This document shows, one piece after another, positions 41,409 to 51,373 of a DNA stretch of 64,000 nt (position 1 is its first letter; each line of letters begins with the position of its first letter). Position numbers and translations under genes: made by a program. Under the pieces are notes generated by a model that worked only from the letters and a program-made list of their open reading frames with translations, made no database searches and had not been told where the DNA came from. Source of the stretch: Bdellovibrio sp. (GTDB lineage Bacteria > Bdellovibrionota > Bdellovibrionia > Bdellovibrionales > Bdellovibrionaceae); the NCBI GenBank assembly GCA_014378765.1, contig JACMNA010000133.1, positions 45,978 to 109,977 of the forward strand. Reading direction: 5' to 3'.

Positions 41409-42185
41409 TTAAAGAACTTTAGCTTCGTCCCGAAGAGCCGTAATTAATTGTGTAACTTGCGAAGCCACGTCGCCAGTTAATAATTTAACGGCCGGCTTTT
41501 CTGCGGGCAATGTATAACCAGTGTATTTAATTTTTTGTTCGTTGGCCGCAATTCCTAATGAAGAAAACTCAATCTCTTTAATAACTTTTTTCTTTGCTTT
41601 CATAATTCCCGGAAGACTTGCATACCGAGGCATATTTAAACCTTTATTCGCAGTGATTAAGGCCGGAGTCATCATTTGTACTATTTCTTTCGAGCCGCCC
41701 TCGACATCGCGTTCGACCGTTACGTTTTCTGGCGTGGCTTCGATTTTTGAAACTACGCTAGTGTGTGGCATCTCTAAAAACTCGGCAACCATCTGCGGAA
41801 CGGAAGATTGATTATTATCAATGGCAAGCTTACCCGTAAAAATTAAATGTGCGCCGCCCTCTGCTTTGATTGCGGCGGCTAGACCTTTCGCCGTTAAATA
41901 AGCATCGATGTTTTCAGGCGCATTAATAACAATGGCCTCATCGGCGCCCATCGCCAATGCGGTTCGCAAAGCTTCAACCGCGCGAGCTTTCGGGCCGCTT
42001 GTAATCGCCCAAACTTGGGCGCCCGCATTTTTTTCTTTAAATTTGATGGCCTCTTCAACCGCGTACTCATCGTATGGGTTCATCACCCACTTAATTCCGG
42101 TTGGATCGATTCCAGATTGGTCTGGCAAAATTTTAATTTTAGTTTCAGTGTCGGGAACTTGTTTAATGCAAACAAAGATCTTCAT
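41409..42185 (-). CDS. etfB: electron transfer flavoprotein beta subunit
   Basis: EtfB forms the heterodimer with EtfA and binds AMP. The start at 42185 gives MKIFVCIKQVPDT and a 258-residue product; GAGAGG lies 4 bases upstream. The region MNPYDEYAVEEAIKFKE, ALAMGADEAI and VERDVEGGSKEIVQMMTPALI are typical. It diverges from sdhC across a 217-base spacer, so electron-input modules share one promoter region. Confidence 0.97.
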   Translation of the reverse strand: MKIFVCIKQVPDTETKIKILPDQSGIDPTGIKWVMNPYDEYAVEEAIKFKEKNAGAQVWAITSGPKARAVEALRTALAMGADEAIVINAPENIDAYLTAKGLAAAIKAEGGAHLIFTGKLAIDNNQSSVPQMVAEFLEMPHTSVVSKIEATPENVTVERDVEGGSKEIVQMMTPALITANKGLNMPRYASLPGIMKAKKKVIKEIEFSSLGIAANEQKIKYTGYTLPAEKPAVKLLTGDVASQVTQLITALRDEAKVL

Positions 42186-42402
42186 AAAACCTCTCATATA
42201 TTAGTCGGCTATCCTAGTTAGCAAAGGCGGGCTTCAAATAGGCATCTAACTCTTAACTTAAGTACCCGATAACAAGAACCTATTTTATAATTAACGTGTT
42301 GCAAAACAACGCACGCTAAAGTGACAAGCTGAAAGCGTGAGAGTAATTTGAATACATTAAATGACAACCAACTGATCAAGCAAAACATCGAAGGAATTCA
42401 CT

Positions 42403-43068
42403 ATGCTGGAGTTTTTGAAATCGACGGTAGGCCGAAAATACTTAATGGGGCTTACGGGCCTTGTTTGGATGGGGTTTGTACTTACGCATATGGCCGGCAA
42501 CATGCTGATACTTGTAAGCGCAAAGGCATACAACCAGTATGGGCACGCAATTGTTTCAAATAAAATTCTACTTTACGGAGCCGAAGCAGTTCTTTTGTTG
42601 GCGCTCATTACTCACGTCTATTGCGCGATTACGTTAACCTTAAAAAATCGTCGCGGGCGCGACAGCCGGTATGCCGTGACTCCGAACGGAGAAAAAGCGC
42701 CGTCACGCGCTTCGCAGTTTATGGGCATACAAGGTTCGCTGATTTTGGCTTTTATTATTTTGCACTTAATTACTTTTAAATACGGAAACTATTACGAAAC
42801 AACCGTTGATGGTGTTGTAATGCGCGACCTGCATCGGGTGATCATTGAAGTGTTTCACATTCCGGTTTACGTGATTTGGTATGTGGTGTGCCTCATACTT
42901 TTGTTGTTTCATTTAAGTCACGGCGCGCACTCGGTCTTTCAGTCATTCGGAATTCTGGAAAGAAAAATGCAAAAAGGACTAAAAAAAATTGCGTGGGTGT
43001 ACGCGGTCATCGTCGTGGCGGGCTTTTTATCTCAACCTCTTTACGTTTTTTTAATTCACAAGAAATAA
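42403..43068 (+). CDS. sdhC: succinate dehydrogenase cytochrome b558 subunit
   Basis: SdhC anchors succinate dehydrogenase and holds two b hemes. The 221-residue protein has five predicted membrane helices and several conserved His (FVLTHMAGN, ALITHVYCA, FIILHLITF, LLFHLSHGAH), the single-anchor b558 type found in Bdellovibrio, Bacteroidetes and Bacillus-like enzymes rather than the SdhC/SdhD pair of E. coli. AAGGAA precedes the ATG by 6 bases. Confidence 0.95.
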   Translation: MLEFLKSTVGRKYLMGLTGLVWMGFVLTHMAGNMLILVSAKAYNQYGHAIVSNKILLYGAEAVLLLALITHVYCAITLTLKNRRGRDSRYAVTPNGEKAPSRASQFMGIQGSLILAFIILHLITFKYGNYYETTVDGVVMRDLHRVIIEVFHIPVYVIWYVVCLILLLFHLSHGAHSVFQSFGILERKMQKGLKKIAWVYAVIVVAGFLSQPLYVFLIHKK

Positions 43069-43095
43069 AACGAAAAGAAAATTATCGGAGAAAAC

Positions 43096-45012
43096 ATGTC
43101 AATTATTTTAGATAGTAAAGTTCCAAATGGCCCGGTTGAAACTAAATGGCAAAATCAAAAATTTAATATGAAGCTGGTGAGTCCGGCGAACAAACGCAAA
43201 CACACTGTCATTGTGGTAGGCACGGGCCTTGCGGGCGCGTCGGCCGCAGCGACCATGGGTGAGCTTGGTTACAAGGTTAAAGCGTTTTGTGTACACGAGT
43301 CGCCTCGGCGCGCGCATTCGGTGGCCGCGCAGGGTGGAATTAATGCCGCAAAAAATTATCAAAATGATGGCGACTCTATTTATCGATTATTCTACGACAC
43401 CGTTAAGGGTGGCGATTTCCGCGCGCGTGAAGCAAACGTTTATCGATTAGCCGAGGCGTCGGTTAATATTATTGACCAAGCCGTCGCGCAAGGTGTGCCA
43501 TTAGCGCGCGAATACGGGGGGCTTTTATCTAACCGCTCATTCGGAGGCGCCCAAGTTTCTAGAACTTTTTATGCGCGCGGGCAAACCGGCCAACAGCTTT
43601 TACTAGGCGCCTATTCAGCAATGATGAGACAGGTAGATTTAGGCACGGTTGAGCTGCATGCGCGGCGTGAAATGTTAGATTTAGTTGTAGTGGATGGAAA
43701 AGCGCGGGGAATTGTAGTGCGAAATCTAAAAACGGGCGAACTTGAATCGCATGAAGCCGACGTTGTGGTTGTTGCTTCCGGTGGCTACTCAAACGTTTTT
43801 TACTTATCAACCAACGCAATGGCCTGCGCGGTTACCGCAACTTGGAAAGCCCACAAACGCGGATCTTATTTCGCAAACCCTTGCTACACGCAAATTCACC
43901 CAACGTGTATACCTGTGCACGGCGAGAACCAGTCAAAATTAACGTTAATGTCAGAATCTTTACGAAATGACGGACGTGTTTGGGTTTCTGCAAAAAAAGA
44001 TGATCTGCGCGCGCCACAAGATATTCCAGAAAATGAACGCGATTATTATTTAGAACGCGTGTACCCAAGTTTCGGAAATTTAGCTCCGCGCGATATCGCT
44101 TCCAGACAAGCGAAGTACCGCATTGACGAAGGCTTCGGCGCCCAAGGCGAAAAAGCCGTCTACCTAGATTTTAAAGACAGCATCGCGCGCATGGGTGAGG
44201 CAAAAATTTCGGAACGTTACGGAAATTTATTTCAGATGTACGATAAAATCACCGGAGAAAATCCGTACAAAATGCCAATGAGAATTTACCCGGCTCCGCA
44301 CTACACCATGGGTGGATTGTGGGTTGATTACAATTTGATGAGCACTATTCCGGGATTGTTCGTTGCCGGCGAAGCAAATTTTTCTGACCACGGCGCAAAT
44401 CGCCTTGGGGCTTCGGCCTTGATGCAAGGCCTAGCCGATGGTTACTTTGTTTTGCCTTACACCGTTGGCGATTATATTGCGAACACAAAACTTGGCGCAG
44501 TCAAAACAACTGATGATGCTTTTAAAAATTCTGAAAACGAAGTGAACAAAGAAGTTCAAAAAATGATGACGATCAAAGGCTCAAGAACCGTTGACAGTCT
44601 TCACAAAGAACTGGGCCACATCATGTGGGAAAACTGCGGCATGTCTCGCAGCAAGCAGGGCCTTACCGAGTCTATCGATAAAATTAAAAAACTTCGCGAA
44701 ACTTTTTGGAATGACGTGCGCGTTCCGGGTGAAGCCAAAGACGTAAACCCCGAACTAGAAAAAGCGGGGCGCGTAGCCGACTTTATCGAGCTGGGTGAGC
44801 TAATGTGTCGCGACGCTTTGACACGTGAAGAATCTTGCGGTGGACACTACCGCGAAGAGCACCAAATTGACGGTGAAGCCAAGCGTGACGACGAAAACTT
44901 TGCGCACGTCGCAGCGTGGGAGTGGAGCGGCTCTGCCGACAAGGCGCAAACCCGACACAAAGAAGAACTGAAGTTCGATAACGTAAAACTTGCAACACGA
45001 TCTTACAAATAG
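43096..45012 (+). CDS. sdhA: succinate dehydrogenase flavoprotein subunit
   Basis: SdhA oxidises succinate to fumarate using covalent FAD. The 638-residue protein has the dinucleotide fold [12 protein letters not shown] (41-52) and the covalent-FAD His74 in [11 protein letters not shown]. It also has active-site regions ([40 protein letters not shown]). The C-terminal helical domain ends near [15 protein letters not shown] site precedes the ATG. It lies between sdhC and sdhB. Confidence 0.98.
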   Translation: MSIILDSKVPNGPVETKWQNQKFNMKLVSPANKRKHTVIVVGTGLAGASAAATMGELGYKVKAFCVHESPRRAHSVAAQGGINAAKNYQNDGDSIYRLFYDTVKGGDFRAREANVYRLAEASVNIIDQAVAQGVPLAREYGGLLSNRSFGGAQVSRTFYARGQTGQQLLLGAYSAMMRQVDLGTVELHARREMLDLVVVDGKARGIVVRNLKTGELESHEADVVVVASGGYSNVFYLSTNAMACAVTATWKAHKRGSYFANPCYTQIHPTCIPVHGENQSKLTLMSESLRNDGRVWVSAKKDDLRAPQDIPENERDYYLERVYPSFGNLAPRDIASRQAKYRIDEGFGAQGEKAVYLDFKDSIARMGEAKISERYGNLFQMYDKITGENPYKMPMRIYPAPHYTMGGLWVDYNLMSTIPGLFVAGEANFSDHGANRLGASALMQGLADGYFVLPYTVGDYIANTKLGAVKTTDDAFKNSENEVNKEVQKMMTIKGSRTVDSLHKELGHIMWENCGMSRSKQGLTESIDKIKKLRETFWNDVRVPGEAKDVNPELEKAGRVADFIELGELMCRDALTREESCGGHYREEHQIDGEAKRDDENFAHVAAWEWSGSADKAQTRHKEELKFDNVKLATRSYK

Positions 45013-45020
45013 AGGCAAAC

Positions 45021-45812
45021 ATGGAAGCAAAAAAAACTCTTAATTTAACTTTAAAAGTATGGCGACAAAAAAATGCTCAAACCGAAGGGGCGTTTGAAAC
45101 TTACGAAGCCAAAGATGTTTCGCCCGACGCCTCGTTTTTAGAGATGCTTGATAGTGTTAACGAAATCCTCATCAAAAAAGGCGAATTACCAATCGTATTT
45201 GACCACGACTGCCGCGAAGGAATTTGTGGCAGCTGCGGATTCATGATCAACGGCAATGCGCATGGCCCACAAAAAAGCACGACCGTTTGCCAGCTGCACA
45301 TGCGCCAATTCGAAGACGGACAAGAACTTGTCTTAGAACCATGGAGAGCCAGCGCATTTCCGGTGATCAAAGATTTAATGTGCGACCGATCAGCCTTTGA
45401 CCGAATCATCAAAGCTGGCGGATACATTTCAGTTAACACGGGCGGCGCCCGCGACGCGAACTCAATTCCAATTTCAAAAGTAAACGCTGACGAAGCTTTC
45501 TTATCGGCAACCTGCATCGCGTGCGGTGCTTGCGTGGCTTCATGCAAGAACGCATCGGCCGCGCTATTTACCGGCGCAAAGATCTCGCACTTAGCGCTAT
45601 TACCACAAGGCCAAGTTGAAAAGGATGAACGCGCATTAAATATGGTTTCACAGATGGACGCTGAAGGTTTCGGTGCGTGCACAACGACCGGCGCCTGTTC
45701 GGCCGCCTGCCCTAAAGAAATCTCATTAACTAATATTGCAAAAATGAATCGCGAGTATTTGCGTGCTTCATTTGCCCAAAAAGAAGAAGTGGCTGGCGGC
45801 GATTTAGCTTAA
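45021..45812 (+). CDS. sdhB: succinate dehydrogenase iron-sulfur subunit
   Basis: SdhB carries the three Fe-S clusters between FAD and quinone. The 263-residue protein has the [2Fe-2S] motif CREGICGSC (Cys64, 69, 72) with a later Cys90. The ferredoxin-like segment is [11 protein letters not shown] (165-175) and the last cluster region is [14 protein letters not shown]. The start is 8 bases after sdhA. Its stop overlaps the next start as TAATG. Confidence 0.97.
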   Translation: MEAKKTLNLTLKVWRQKNAQTEGAFETYEAKDVSPDASFLEMLDSVNEILIKKGELPIVFDHDCREGICGSCGFMINGNAHGPQKSTTVCQLHMRQFEDGQELVLEPWRASAFPVIKDLMCDRSAFDRIIKAGGYISVNTGGARDANSIPISKVNADEAFLSATCIACGACVASCKNASAALFTGAKISHLALLPQGQVEKDERALNMVSQMDAEGFGACTTTGACSAACPKEISLTNIAKMNREYLRASFAQKEEVAGGDLA

Positions 45813-46720
45813 TGAAAGATTTTTTAAAGATATTCGGAGTGCTTTGCTTAATCGTTGCGGCCTTTGCCATGGGTCGCAATTACGGCGAAAAATCGTTACA
45901 AGATTCAACTCAGTACCAAGCATTTTTAAAAGATCAAGTGGCCTGCCAGTTTGACAAGAATCAATACGAAAACTTAAAAGCTAAATTTCAAAATGTGGTC
46001 GATGGCGCTAGCACTAAAAAAACCGAAGAGTTACTTGGTCAGATATTACAAATTTTTTTAGCCGACTTGGGTTTGCGTATTCAAAATCAACAAGCTTTTT
46101 TAAAAATTCAATCGTGCACGCCGCCCGAGCCCGCGACGGTTCCACCGGTCATTTCGGCATTAGCCCCCCAGCCGGCACCCCTCGCCGAAAAAAAATCTCC
46201 ACGAGAACGGGCGGCGGTGGCCGACATCAAGAAATTTCACTCGTACGAATGGATGTTAACAAGCTCTGGAAGTGCCAGCGAAGTTCAAAGTAATTTAAAA
46301 AATGTAGAAATAAAAAATATCGATCCGTTTCTAAAATCAACCACGCCAGCGACGCCCCAGCAGATGGAATCAATTTATGGCTCGTACCGCGGCCGCGTTT
46401 TCGATCAAAGTAAAAATGAATTCGCAACCTTGGCCATTGAAATTAACCTGCGCCAAGAAAGCGAAAAGACTTTGCTTACCGGCAGCATCAAAATGTTTAA
46501 AAACGGCAAAGAGACCGTCGGCCATCGATTTACCACGAGCCAACTGGGCTACGCCATTAACGGATCCAGCGGGTTTATAATCGATTCGGGTAACCACTAC
46601 TATCAAGTTTATAAAATTACGGGTACTCAACAAATTGCGGGCTATTTTTACGAACGTCTGCCAAACGGCACCACCAACACCATCGGCGCCTTTACCCTTA
46701 ATCGGGTCGATCAATTTTAA
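45812..46720 (+). CDS. hypothetical membrane-anchored protein coupled to sdhCAB
   Basis: The 302-residue protein starts with a hydrophobic anchor (about 4-20, FLKIFGVLCLIVAAFAMG) and continues with a helical region. A Pro/Ala-rich linker (about 104-128) follows. A C-terminal domain (about 185-300) is rich in beta strands (GSYRGRVFD, LAIEINLRQESEKTLLTGSIKMF, GFIIDSGNHYYQVYKITG). I recognise no family. The TAATG overlap with sdhB shows translational coupling, so it may be expressed with succinate dehydrogenase, though its domain layout suggests a periplasmic structural role. Confidence 0.72.
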   Translation: MKDFLKIFGVLCLIVAAFAMGRNYGEKSLQDSTQYQAFLKDQVACQFDKNQYENLKAKFQNVVDGASTKKTEELLGQILQIFLADLGLRIQNQQAFLKIQSCTPPEPATVPPVISALAPQPAPLAEKKSPRERAAVADIKKFHSYEWMLTSSGSASEVQSNLKNVEIKNIDPFLKSTTPATPQQMESIYGSYRGRVFDQSKNEFATLAIEINLRQESEKTLLTGSIKMFKNGKETVGHRFTTSQLGYAINGSSGFIIDSGNHYYQVYKITGTQQIAGYFYERLPNGTTNTIGAFTLNRVDQF

Positions 46721-46868
46721 TTTACTATGCGCTAACCATGCGCCCAGCGTCGTTTTGTCTCATATTCAGACGACACCCTGATTCTCTAAAAACATTCAAC
46801 ATCTAGACTTTCATCTTAATTCGTAACTGATTTCTGTCGATAAGAACATTGAGGTTCTTAAGGGAGTT

Positions 46869-47105
46869 ATGATGAAAAAGCTAAATGAGCTTATGAAGGA
46901 AATGGGATTTAATCCGAATGCATCTGATTCGGTGAAAGAGGCTTTCTTAAAACACCTTATTAAAAACTCAACGGGCGCCGACGTGATGACCCCGAGTGAA
47001 AAAAAGATTGTTACTGCAAACCCCTTAAAAATCGTAAACTTCCCCAAGCAGCTCTCGTTTGAATTTGATGAGACGGCCTCTCCAAGTATAAAAAAAGTAA
47101 AATAA
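46869..47105 (+). CDS. small hypothetical protein
   Basis: A 78-codon frame starts with tandem ATGs after an AGGGAG site. The product is hydrophilic, with a helical N-terminus (LNELMKEMGFNPNASDSVKEAFLKHLIKN) and no signal peptide or recognised motif. The ribosome site and coding-like composition support it, but it could be a non-conserved frame. Confidence 0.55.
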   Translation: MMKKLNELMKEMGFNPNASDSVKEAFLKHLIKNSTGADVMTPSEKKIVTANPLKIVNFPKQLSFEFDETASPSIKKVK

Positions 47106-47232
47106 GAATCTAAAACAATAAAACCCAGCATAAAGTCTAGTTTCATTTTGGGTCTGCAATTCATTTGCTCGACTTCTGTCGCCCTTGCTACGCTTTGATC
47201 AACTAAATAATATTCTCACGGAAGGGGAATTC

Positions 47233-48888
47233 ATGTTGCTCAAAGGAAGAGGCGCTCGATTACTTATATCGAGCTTACTTTTAGTTTCTGGTTCAGTGTT
47301 CGCCGGAGTTGTAAAACAAAAAAAAATTGAAGCCGTTCCGGGAGAGTACATCGTACGTCTTAAAACGAACGTGGCTAAAATTTCTAAAGCGCAATTGTCG
47401 CAAGCACTAGGCTCATCAATTAAGTCAACCATTCCAAGATTAAATCTTGTTGTGGTGAAGCGCGCCTCTTTTGAAACGAAAAGCTCGGCACTTCAAGCCT
47501 TAAAATCAAATCCGTTAGTAGCGATTGCCGAACCCAACTTTATTTATAAAATAAATCGCACGCCGAATGACCCTTTATTGAGTCAGCTTTGGGGAATGAA
47601 AAATTTAGGACAAGTTGATTCAGGGGGCGGCGTTGGCGTTGCCGGTGTGGATATCGATGTTGAAAAAGCCTGGGACATTGAAACGGGCTCTAGTAAAATG
47701 ATAGTTGCCGTTATTGATACGGGAATTGATTTTAATCACCCCGACTTAAAAGATAATTTATGGACTAACCAAGCGGAAGCAGCCGGCATCGCTGGCATTG
47801 ATGACGACGGCAATGGCGTGATTGATGATATTCACGGGTACAATGCAATTACCGGAACAGGCGACGCGACAGATGATCATGGTCACGGATCACATTGCGC
47901 GGGAACGATCGGTGCTAAAGGTAATGATGAAAAAGGAATTGTTGGCGTCAACTGGGACGTGCAATTAATGGCAGTTAAATTTCTAGATGCCAACGGCTCC
48001 GGAAATTTAGAAGATGCTTTAAAAGCAATCGACTACGCAAGTCGTATGGGCGCAAAAGTTCTTAGTAACTCTTGGGGTGGTGGCGAATTTTCAGAGACTT
48101 TATTTGAAGTGATTAAAAACTCAAATAAATTAGGATCAATATTTGTCGCGGCCGCCGGGAACGATGCTTCAAATAATGATACATCGCCGTCTTACCCGGC
48201 TTCATTTGAAGTGGAAAATGTTTTTGTAGTTGGCGCCATTAATAACAAAGGCATCATGGCCGACTTTTCAAACTTCGGAAAAAAGACCGTTCACATTAGC
48301 GCCCCGGGCGTTAATATTTATTCTTCAACTGGCGGCGCTTACGATTCATGGTCGGGCACATCTATGGCCACACCGCACGTATCGGGCGTGGCGGCTTTAC
48401 TTTGGGCGCATGAGCCTCAACTTACTTCACTAGAAGTTATGCAGCGCTTGATGCAAACGGCGAAACCACTGGCGGGGCTTAAAAACAAAACAAAAACCGG
48501 CGGCATGGTTAGCGCGTATAATGCACTTACGAACACGGTTCCACCACCCGATCCAAATGACACTTCAAATTGGGAAAGCGTTGCGGCCGATTACGCCTCG
48601 GCCATGCCGTATTTACCAAATTCTAAGGTAACAACTGATGTTACCTTAGTTGGAGTTGAAGGAATTAAAGATATGGCGCTGTATTTTGAAAAATTCGACA
48701 CGGAAGGAAACTACGATACCTTAACAATTTTCGATGCAAACGGTAATACGGTTCAAGTTATAAGTGGAAATTACGACGATTCATTTTCGGCCGTCATTCC
48801 AGGAAATTCTGCAAAACTTGTTTTCACATCCGATGGTTCAGTTGAAAAAGGCGGCTGGAAAATTACCAAAATCGCCTTTCGAAAATAG
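47233..48888 (+). CDS. secreted subtilisin-like serine protease (S8) with C-terminal CUB-like domain
   Basis: The 551-residue pre-pro-protein starts at the ATG at 47233 (GGAAGGGG upstream). It has a signal peptide (about 1-25), an inhibitor-type propeptide (about 36-106, GEYIVRLKTN), then the S8 catalytic domain. The catalytic triad is Asp162 (VIDTGID), His218 (HGHGSHCAG) and Ser377 (SGTSMATPH), with oxyanion Asn310 (AAAGN). A C-terminal domain (about 450-551) rich in beta strands (LYFEKFDTEGNYDTL, GGWKITKIAF) resembles CUB-like domains of secreted proteases. Probably an extracellular or prey-directed protease; lifestyle is inferred. Confidence 0.93.
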   Translation: MLLKGRGARLLISSLLLVSGSVFAGVVKQKKIEAVPGEYIVRLKTNVAKISKAQLSQALGSSIKSTIPRLNLVVVKRASFETKSSALQALKSNPLVAIAEPNFIYKINRTPNDPLLSQLWGMKNLGQVDSGGGVGVAGVDIDVEKAWDIETGSSKMIVAVIDTGIDFNHPDLKDNLWTNQAEAAGIAGIDDDGNGVIDDIHGYNAITGTGDATDDHGHGSHCAGTIGAKGNDEKGIVGVNWDVQLMAVKFLDANGSGNLEDALKAIDYASRMGAKVLSNSWGGGEFSETLFEVIKNSNKLGSIFVAAAGNDASNNDTSPSYPASFEVENVFVVGAINNKGIMADFSNFGKKTVHISAPGVNIYSSTGGAYDSWSGTSMATPHVSGVAALLWAHEPQLTSLEVMQRLMQTAKPLAGLKNKTKTGGMVSAYNALTNTVPPPDPNDTSNWESVAADYASAMPYLPNSKVTTDVTLVGVEGIKDMALYFEKFDTEGNYDTLTIFDANGNTVQVISGNYDDSFSAVIPGNSAKLVFTSDGSVEKGGWKITKIAFRK

Positions 48889-48924
48889 CCTTAATAAAAA
48901 ATTAGCGTTACCAAAAGTAAAAAT

Positions 48925-48953
48925 AAAAAACCCGCCGATAAAGCGGGTTTTTT
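48925..48953 (+). terminator. bidirectional intrinsic terminator
   Basis: An 11-bp stem with AAAAAACCCGC and GCGGGTTTTTT flanks a 7-base loop. The A-run before and T-run after allow termination on both strands, fitting the convergent genes 47233-48888 and 48979-49614. Confidence 0.95.
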
Positions 48954-48978
48954 ATTAAGTACAGCTTTTAAAATACGA

Positions 48979-49614
48979 CTACTTCAAAAGAATTTCTTTT
49001 ACGCCGCCATTCAAAAAACCAGTCCAAGTCTTAACGAATCCTTGCGTAACGACTTGCGACTGCTCGTTATATATTGCCCAAGTCGCGGCCTTTTTTTGTA
49101 AAAACAAATTCATCGAGCCCCACTCTTTGCGACCGAAATCTTTTAAGTAATTAAACTGTAAAGTTCCGCCAGTTGCCGGCACAAAACGGGCTCCGACTAC
49201 CACGATAGCACTTGTTCCGCTAATCGGCATAAATTTAAGTCCGGTCGCAACCATATCTAACGAAGCAAATCTTAATAAGCTATACTCTTCTTCGCAATCA
49301 TAAACAGATTTATCCCAGTAAACGCCAAGCAAATTATTTTGTTCATCAGTAAATGCATAAACCGTAACATTTAATTTAACGGTATAATCATTCTCAATAA
49401 AAAGAACTTTTTTAAGTGCACCATTTTTTTTCAGAGCGCTAGCCATAGCGTCTTGCTTAGCGATGAAATCTTTCATAAGAACAACGTCATTAACGTAGTG
49501 GCCAGAAGCAAAGCGGCGGCTGAATTGTTGAAAAATCTCATTTAGTTGTTGCTGTCGTGGCGCTTCGGCGTGAGCGAAGCTAGCCATGAAGATTAGTAAG
49601 GCAAATAGTTTCAT
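48979..49614 (-). CDS. secreted hypothetical protein
   Basis: The 211-residue product has a signal peptide (KLFALLIFMASFAHA) and a mature domain with a mixed alpha/beta pattern (KVLFIENDYTVKLNVTVYAF, SAIVVVGARFVPATGGTLQF). Three tandem ATGs exist (49620, 49617, 49614); the AAGGGGG site favours the last. No family recognised. It shares the bidirectional terminator with the protease gene. Confidence 0.7.
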   Translation of the reverse strand: MKLFALLIFMASFAHAEAPRQQQLNEIFQQFSRRFASGHYVNDVVLMKDFIAKQDAMASALKKNGALKKVLFIENDYTVKLNVTVYAFTDEQNNLLGVYWDKSVYDCEEEYSLLRFASLDMVATGLKFMPISGTSAIVVVGARFVPATGGTLQFNYLKDFGRKEWGSMNLFLQKKAATWAIYNEQSQVVTQGFVKTWTGFLNGGVKEILLK

Positions 49615-49690
49615 CATCATTCCCCCTTGTTCGCATAAAGCGAAACATATCGAACAATTATGTCACCCCAGAAGCAACATCAATCTGTAA

Positions 49691-50584
49691 TCAATCTTTG
49701 CTATATTTTACAACAAAGTGACGCAATTTGAGGTTCACAAAGTCGGGAAAATCAAGCTGGCTGCAATGAGAGCCATATGGAATTAAAAGATACTCAGAAT
49801 TTTTTATAGCCTCATGCATTTCTTTTTGAAAAGAAATAGGCGTGAGCATGTCTTTATCGCCAGCAATGATTAACGTCGGACAATTAATTAACTCTAAATC
49901 GCTTCGGCCATCAAATTGTAGTAGCTGTTCAAAAAGCTCAAAGAAGTAAACGAGCTCTAATCTTGAGACTCCGCGCCCGTACATTTCTATATCTTTAAAT
50001 TGCGTTAGCTTCATATTAAATCCGCCCGCAAGTGCTGCGATCTGAAAAGCTAAAGGGTTATCAATCATTCCCCGCCACAGCATATTCCATAAGTCAGGTG
50101 ATTTACGATGCTGTTCGCGAATAAAATTAAAGAAAGGTTCTACAAACTCAAAGCCAAATAATTTTTTTAGTGGATTACGGGCAAAGCCATTAATAAAAGT
50201 TATCGACTTAAAAATTTCTGGAAACTGCTCATAAGTTTTTATTAAATACGGAACACCAAAGCTGTGGCCAATAAAATGCGCGCTCTTTAAATTTAAATGG
50301 CTTAGTAGCGCTTTTATATCAAAAGCCAAATGCTCCATTTTAAAATTACTGGTGTTAGAAACCGGCGTACTTTTATGGTGCCCCCGAATATCAAATAAAA
50401 TAACTTGGTTCGTTTTCGAAAACTCTTCGACTTGCAGATGCCAATGATTCATTAAGCACGCAATTCCGTAAACAAAGACCATTGGTTCGCCTTGTCCGCG
50501 CACTTCGTAGTAAATAGGTGTTCCATCAAATGATTTAAAAGATCCGGTTTGCTTATCAATAAATTCGTTTGTTGGTAAACTCAC
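49691..50584 (-). CDS. alpha/beta hydrolase
   Basis: The 297-residue protein is an alpha/beta-hydrolase fold enzyme. Its nucleophile elbow is GHSFG (Ser108). The probable acid is Asp245 (AGDKDMLTP) and the catalytic base is His273 (YGSHCSQLDFP). It begins with a GTG overlapping the FHA gene stop (GTGA). The substrate is unknown; it could be an esterase, lactonase or related enzyme. Co-translation with the FHA protein suggests they act together. Confidence 0.85.
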   Translation of the reverse strand: MSLPTNEFIDKQTGSFKSFDGTPIYYEVRGQGEPMVFVYGIACLMNHWHLQVEEFSKTNQVILFDIRGHHKSTPVSNTSNFKMEHLAFDIKALLSHLNLKSAHFIGHSFGVPYLIKTYEQFPEIFKSITFINGFARNPLKKLFGFEFVEPFFNFIREQHRKSPDLWNMLWRGMIDNPLAFQIAALAGGFNMKLTQFKDIEMYGRGVSRLELVYFFELFEQLLQFDGRSDLELINCPTLIIAGDKDMLTPISFQKEMHEAIKNSEYLLIPYGSHCSQLDFPDFVNLKLRHFVVKYSKD

Positions 50585-51246
50585 TTCAGCAGACTCAATT
50601 CTATCACATTTGAGGTGATGGTCAGGCGATCGCCGCTAACAATCGGGTGTTGATCGAATACGGCGCCGTTGATGCGCGCTTTATCGCCGCAAAGATTTTC
50701 AATATAGACTTGATCACCGATTTGAAAAAACTTAGCAACTCTTTGCGGAACTGACGGATCTTTTATATTCAAGTCTAAGTTGTTAAAACCCATCTCGCGG
50801 GGCCCATAACTAAGTGTGTAAAAGTCTTCGTACTGAGCTCCTTGAATAAAGGTCAGACGAACAGGGTTTAAAAAGAAAAACATATCATTGGCCATTAGAT
50901 TTCCGGGGTTCTTTTGCAGCCAATCCTTAATGCCATCATCCCAAGAGTCATAGGCTAGTGGCGGACGCTCGACCACTTTAAAGCCAGTCTGTCCTAAATG
51001 AAAGATAAGTCCCAAAAGCAGTTGCGCCCGGCCCACTTCTTCGAAACCCAAACGAAGCTTTAGCGGGGCTAAGCACTCAATATTCCATAGCTTTTTTTGA
51101 TCAAAACTAAGCACGCCATGCAAATCAGCCATTTGCTCGTCTTCAAACGAAAGCGGGCCCACTAGTCTGCCTATTTGCAGCCCATTTTTTAGGGGGATTC
51201 GCTTTCCTTTTTGGGGTCCGTCTAAGACCTCGAGCTCGATTTTCAT
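50581..51246 (-). CDS. FHA-domain protein, possibly tandem FHA
   Basis: The 221-residue protein shows two FHA-like segments. The N-terminal one (about 4-90) reads LEVLDGPQKGKRIPLKNGLQIGR with DLHGVLSF. The C-terminal one (about 140-221) reads YTLSYGPREMG...IENLCGDKARINGAVFDQHPIVSGDRLTI. FHA domains bind phosphothreonine peptides. The critical Ser/His recognition residues are not clearly conserved in the second segment, so binding should not be assumed. It overlaps the downstream hydrolase gene by 4 bases. Confidence 0.7.
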   Translation of the reverse strand: MKIELEVLDGPQKGKRIPLKNGLQIGRLVGPLSFEDEQMADLHGVLSFDQKKLWNIECLAPLKLRLGFEEVGRAQLLLGLIFHLGQTGFKVVERPPLAYDSWDDGIKDWLQKNPGNLMANDMFFFLNPVRLTFIQGAQYEDFYTLSYGPREMGFNNLDLNIKDPSVPQRVAKFFQIGDQVYIENLCGDKARINGAVFDQHPIVSGDRLTITSNVIELSLLK

Positions 51247-51330
51247 AGGCTATTATCATAGGGGATCGTTTCAGGGCTTGTCCACCAATCAACTCGGTGT
51301 TAGACCAATAAAACATTAAAAGTCATCCTT

Positions 51331-51366
51331 GGTCCCCCAATTTTGGAGGGGCCTTTAACCGAAAGG
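51331..51366 (+). promoter_or_regulatory. structured leader of rpsF, possible S6:S18-type control element
   Basis: Before rpsF, a GC-rich imperfect hairpin (51331-51353) is followed by a 5-bp stem CCTTT (51352-51356) / AAAGG (51362-51366) with loop AACCG. The AAAGG strand is the ribosome binding site, so the second hairpin would hide it. The CCG in the loop recalls the S6:S18-binding motif known in rpsF leaders. This is visible structure plus inference. Confidence 0.5.
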
Positions 51367-51373
51367 AATATCT

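Noticed and set aside
42290..42330. Imperfect inverted repeat (CGTGTTG ... CAACGCACG) in the etfB-sdhC spacer
   Set aside because: Arms differ by two inserted bases and no promoter boxes are placed convincingly around it; not distinct from chance.
42348..42563. Frame overlapping the sdhC start
   Set aside because: It is an alternative-frame shadow of sdhC; no ribosome site and no family resemblance.
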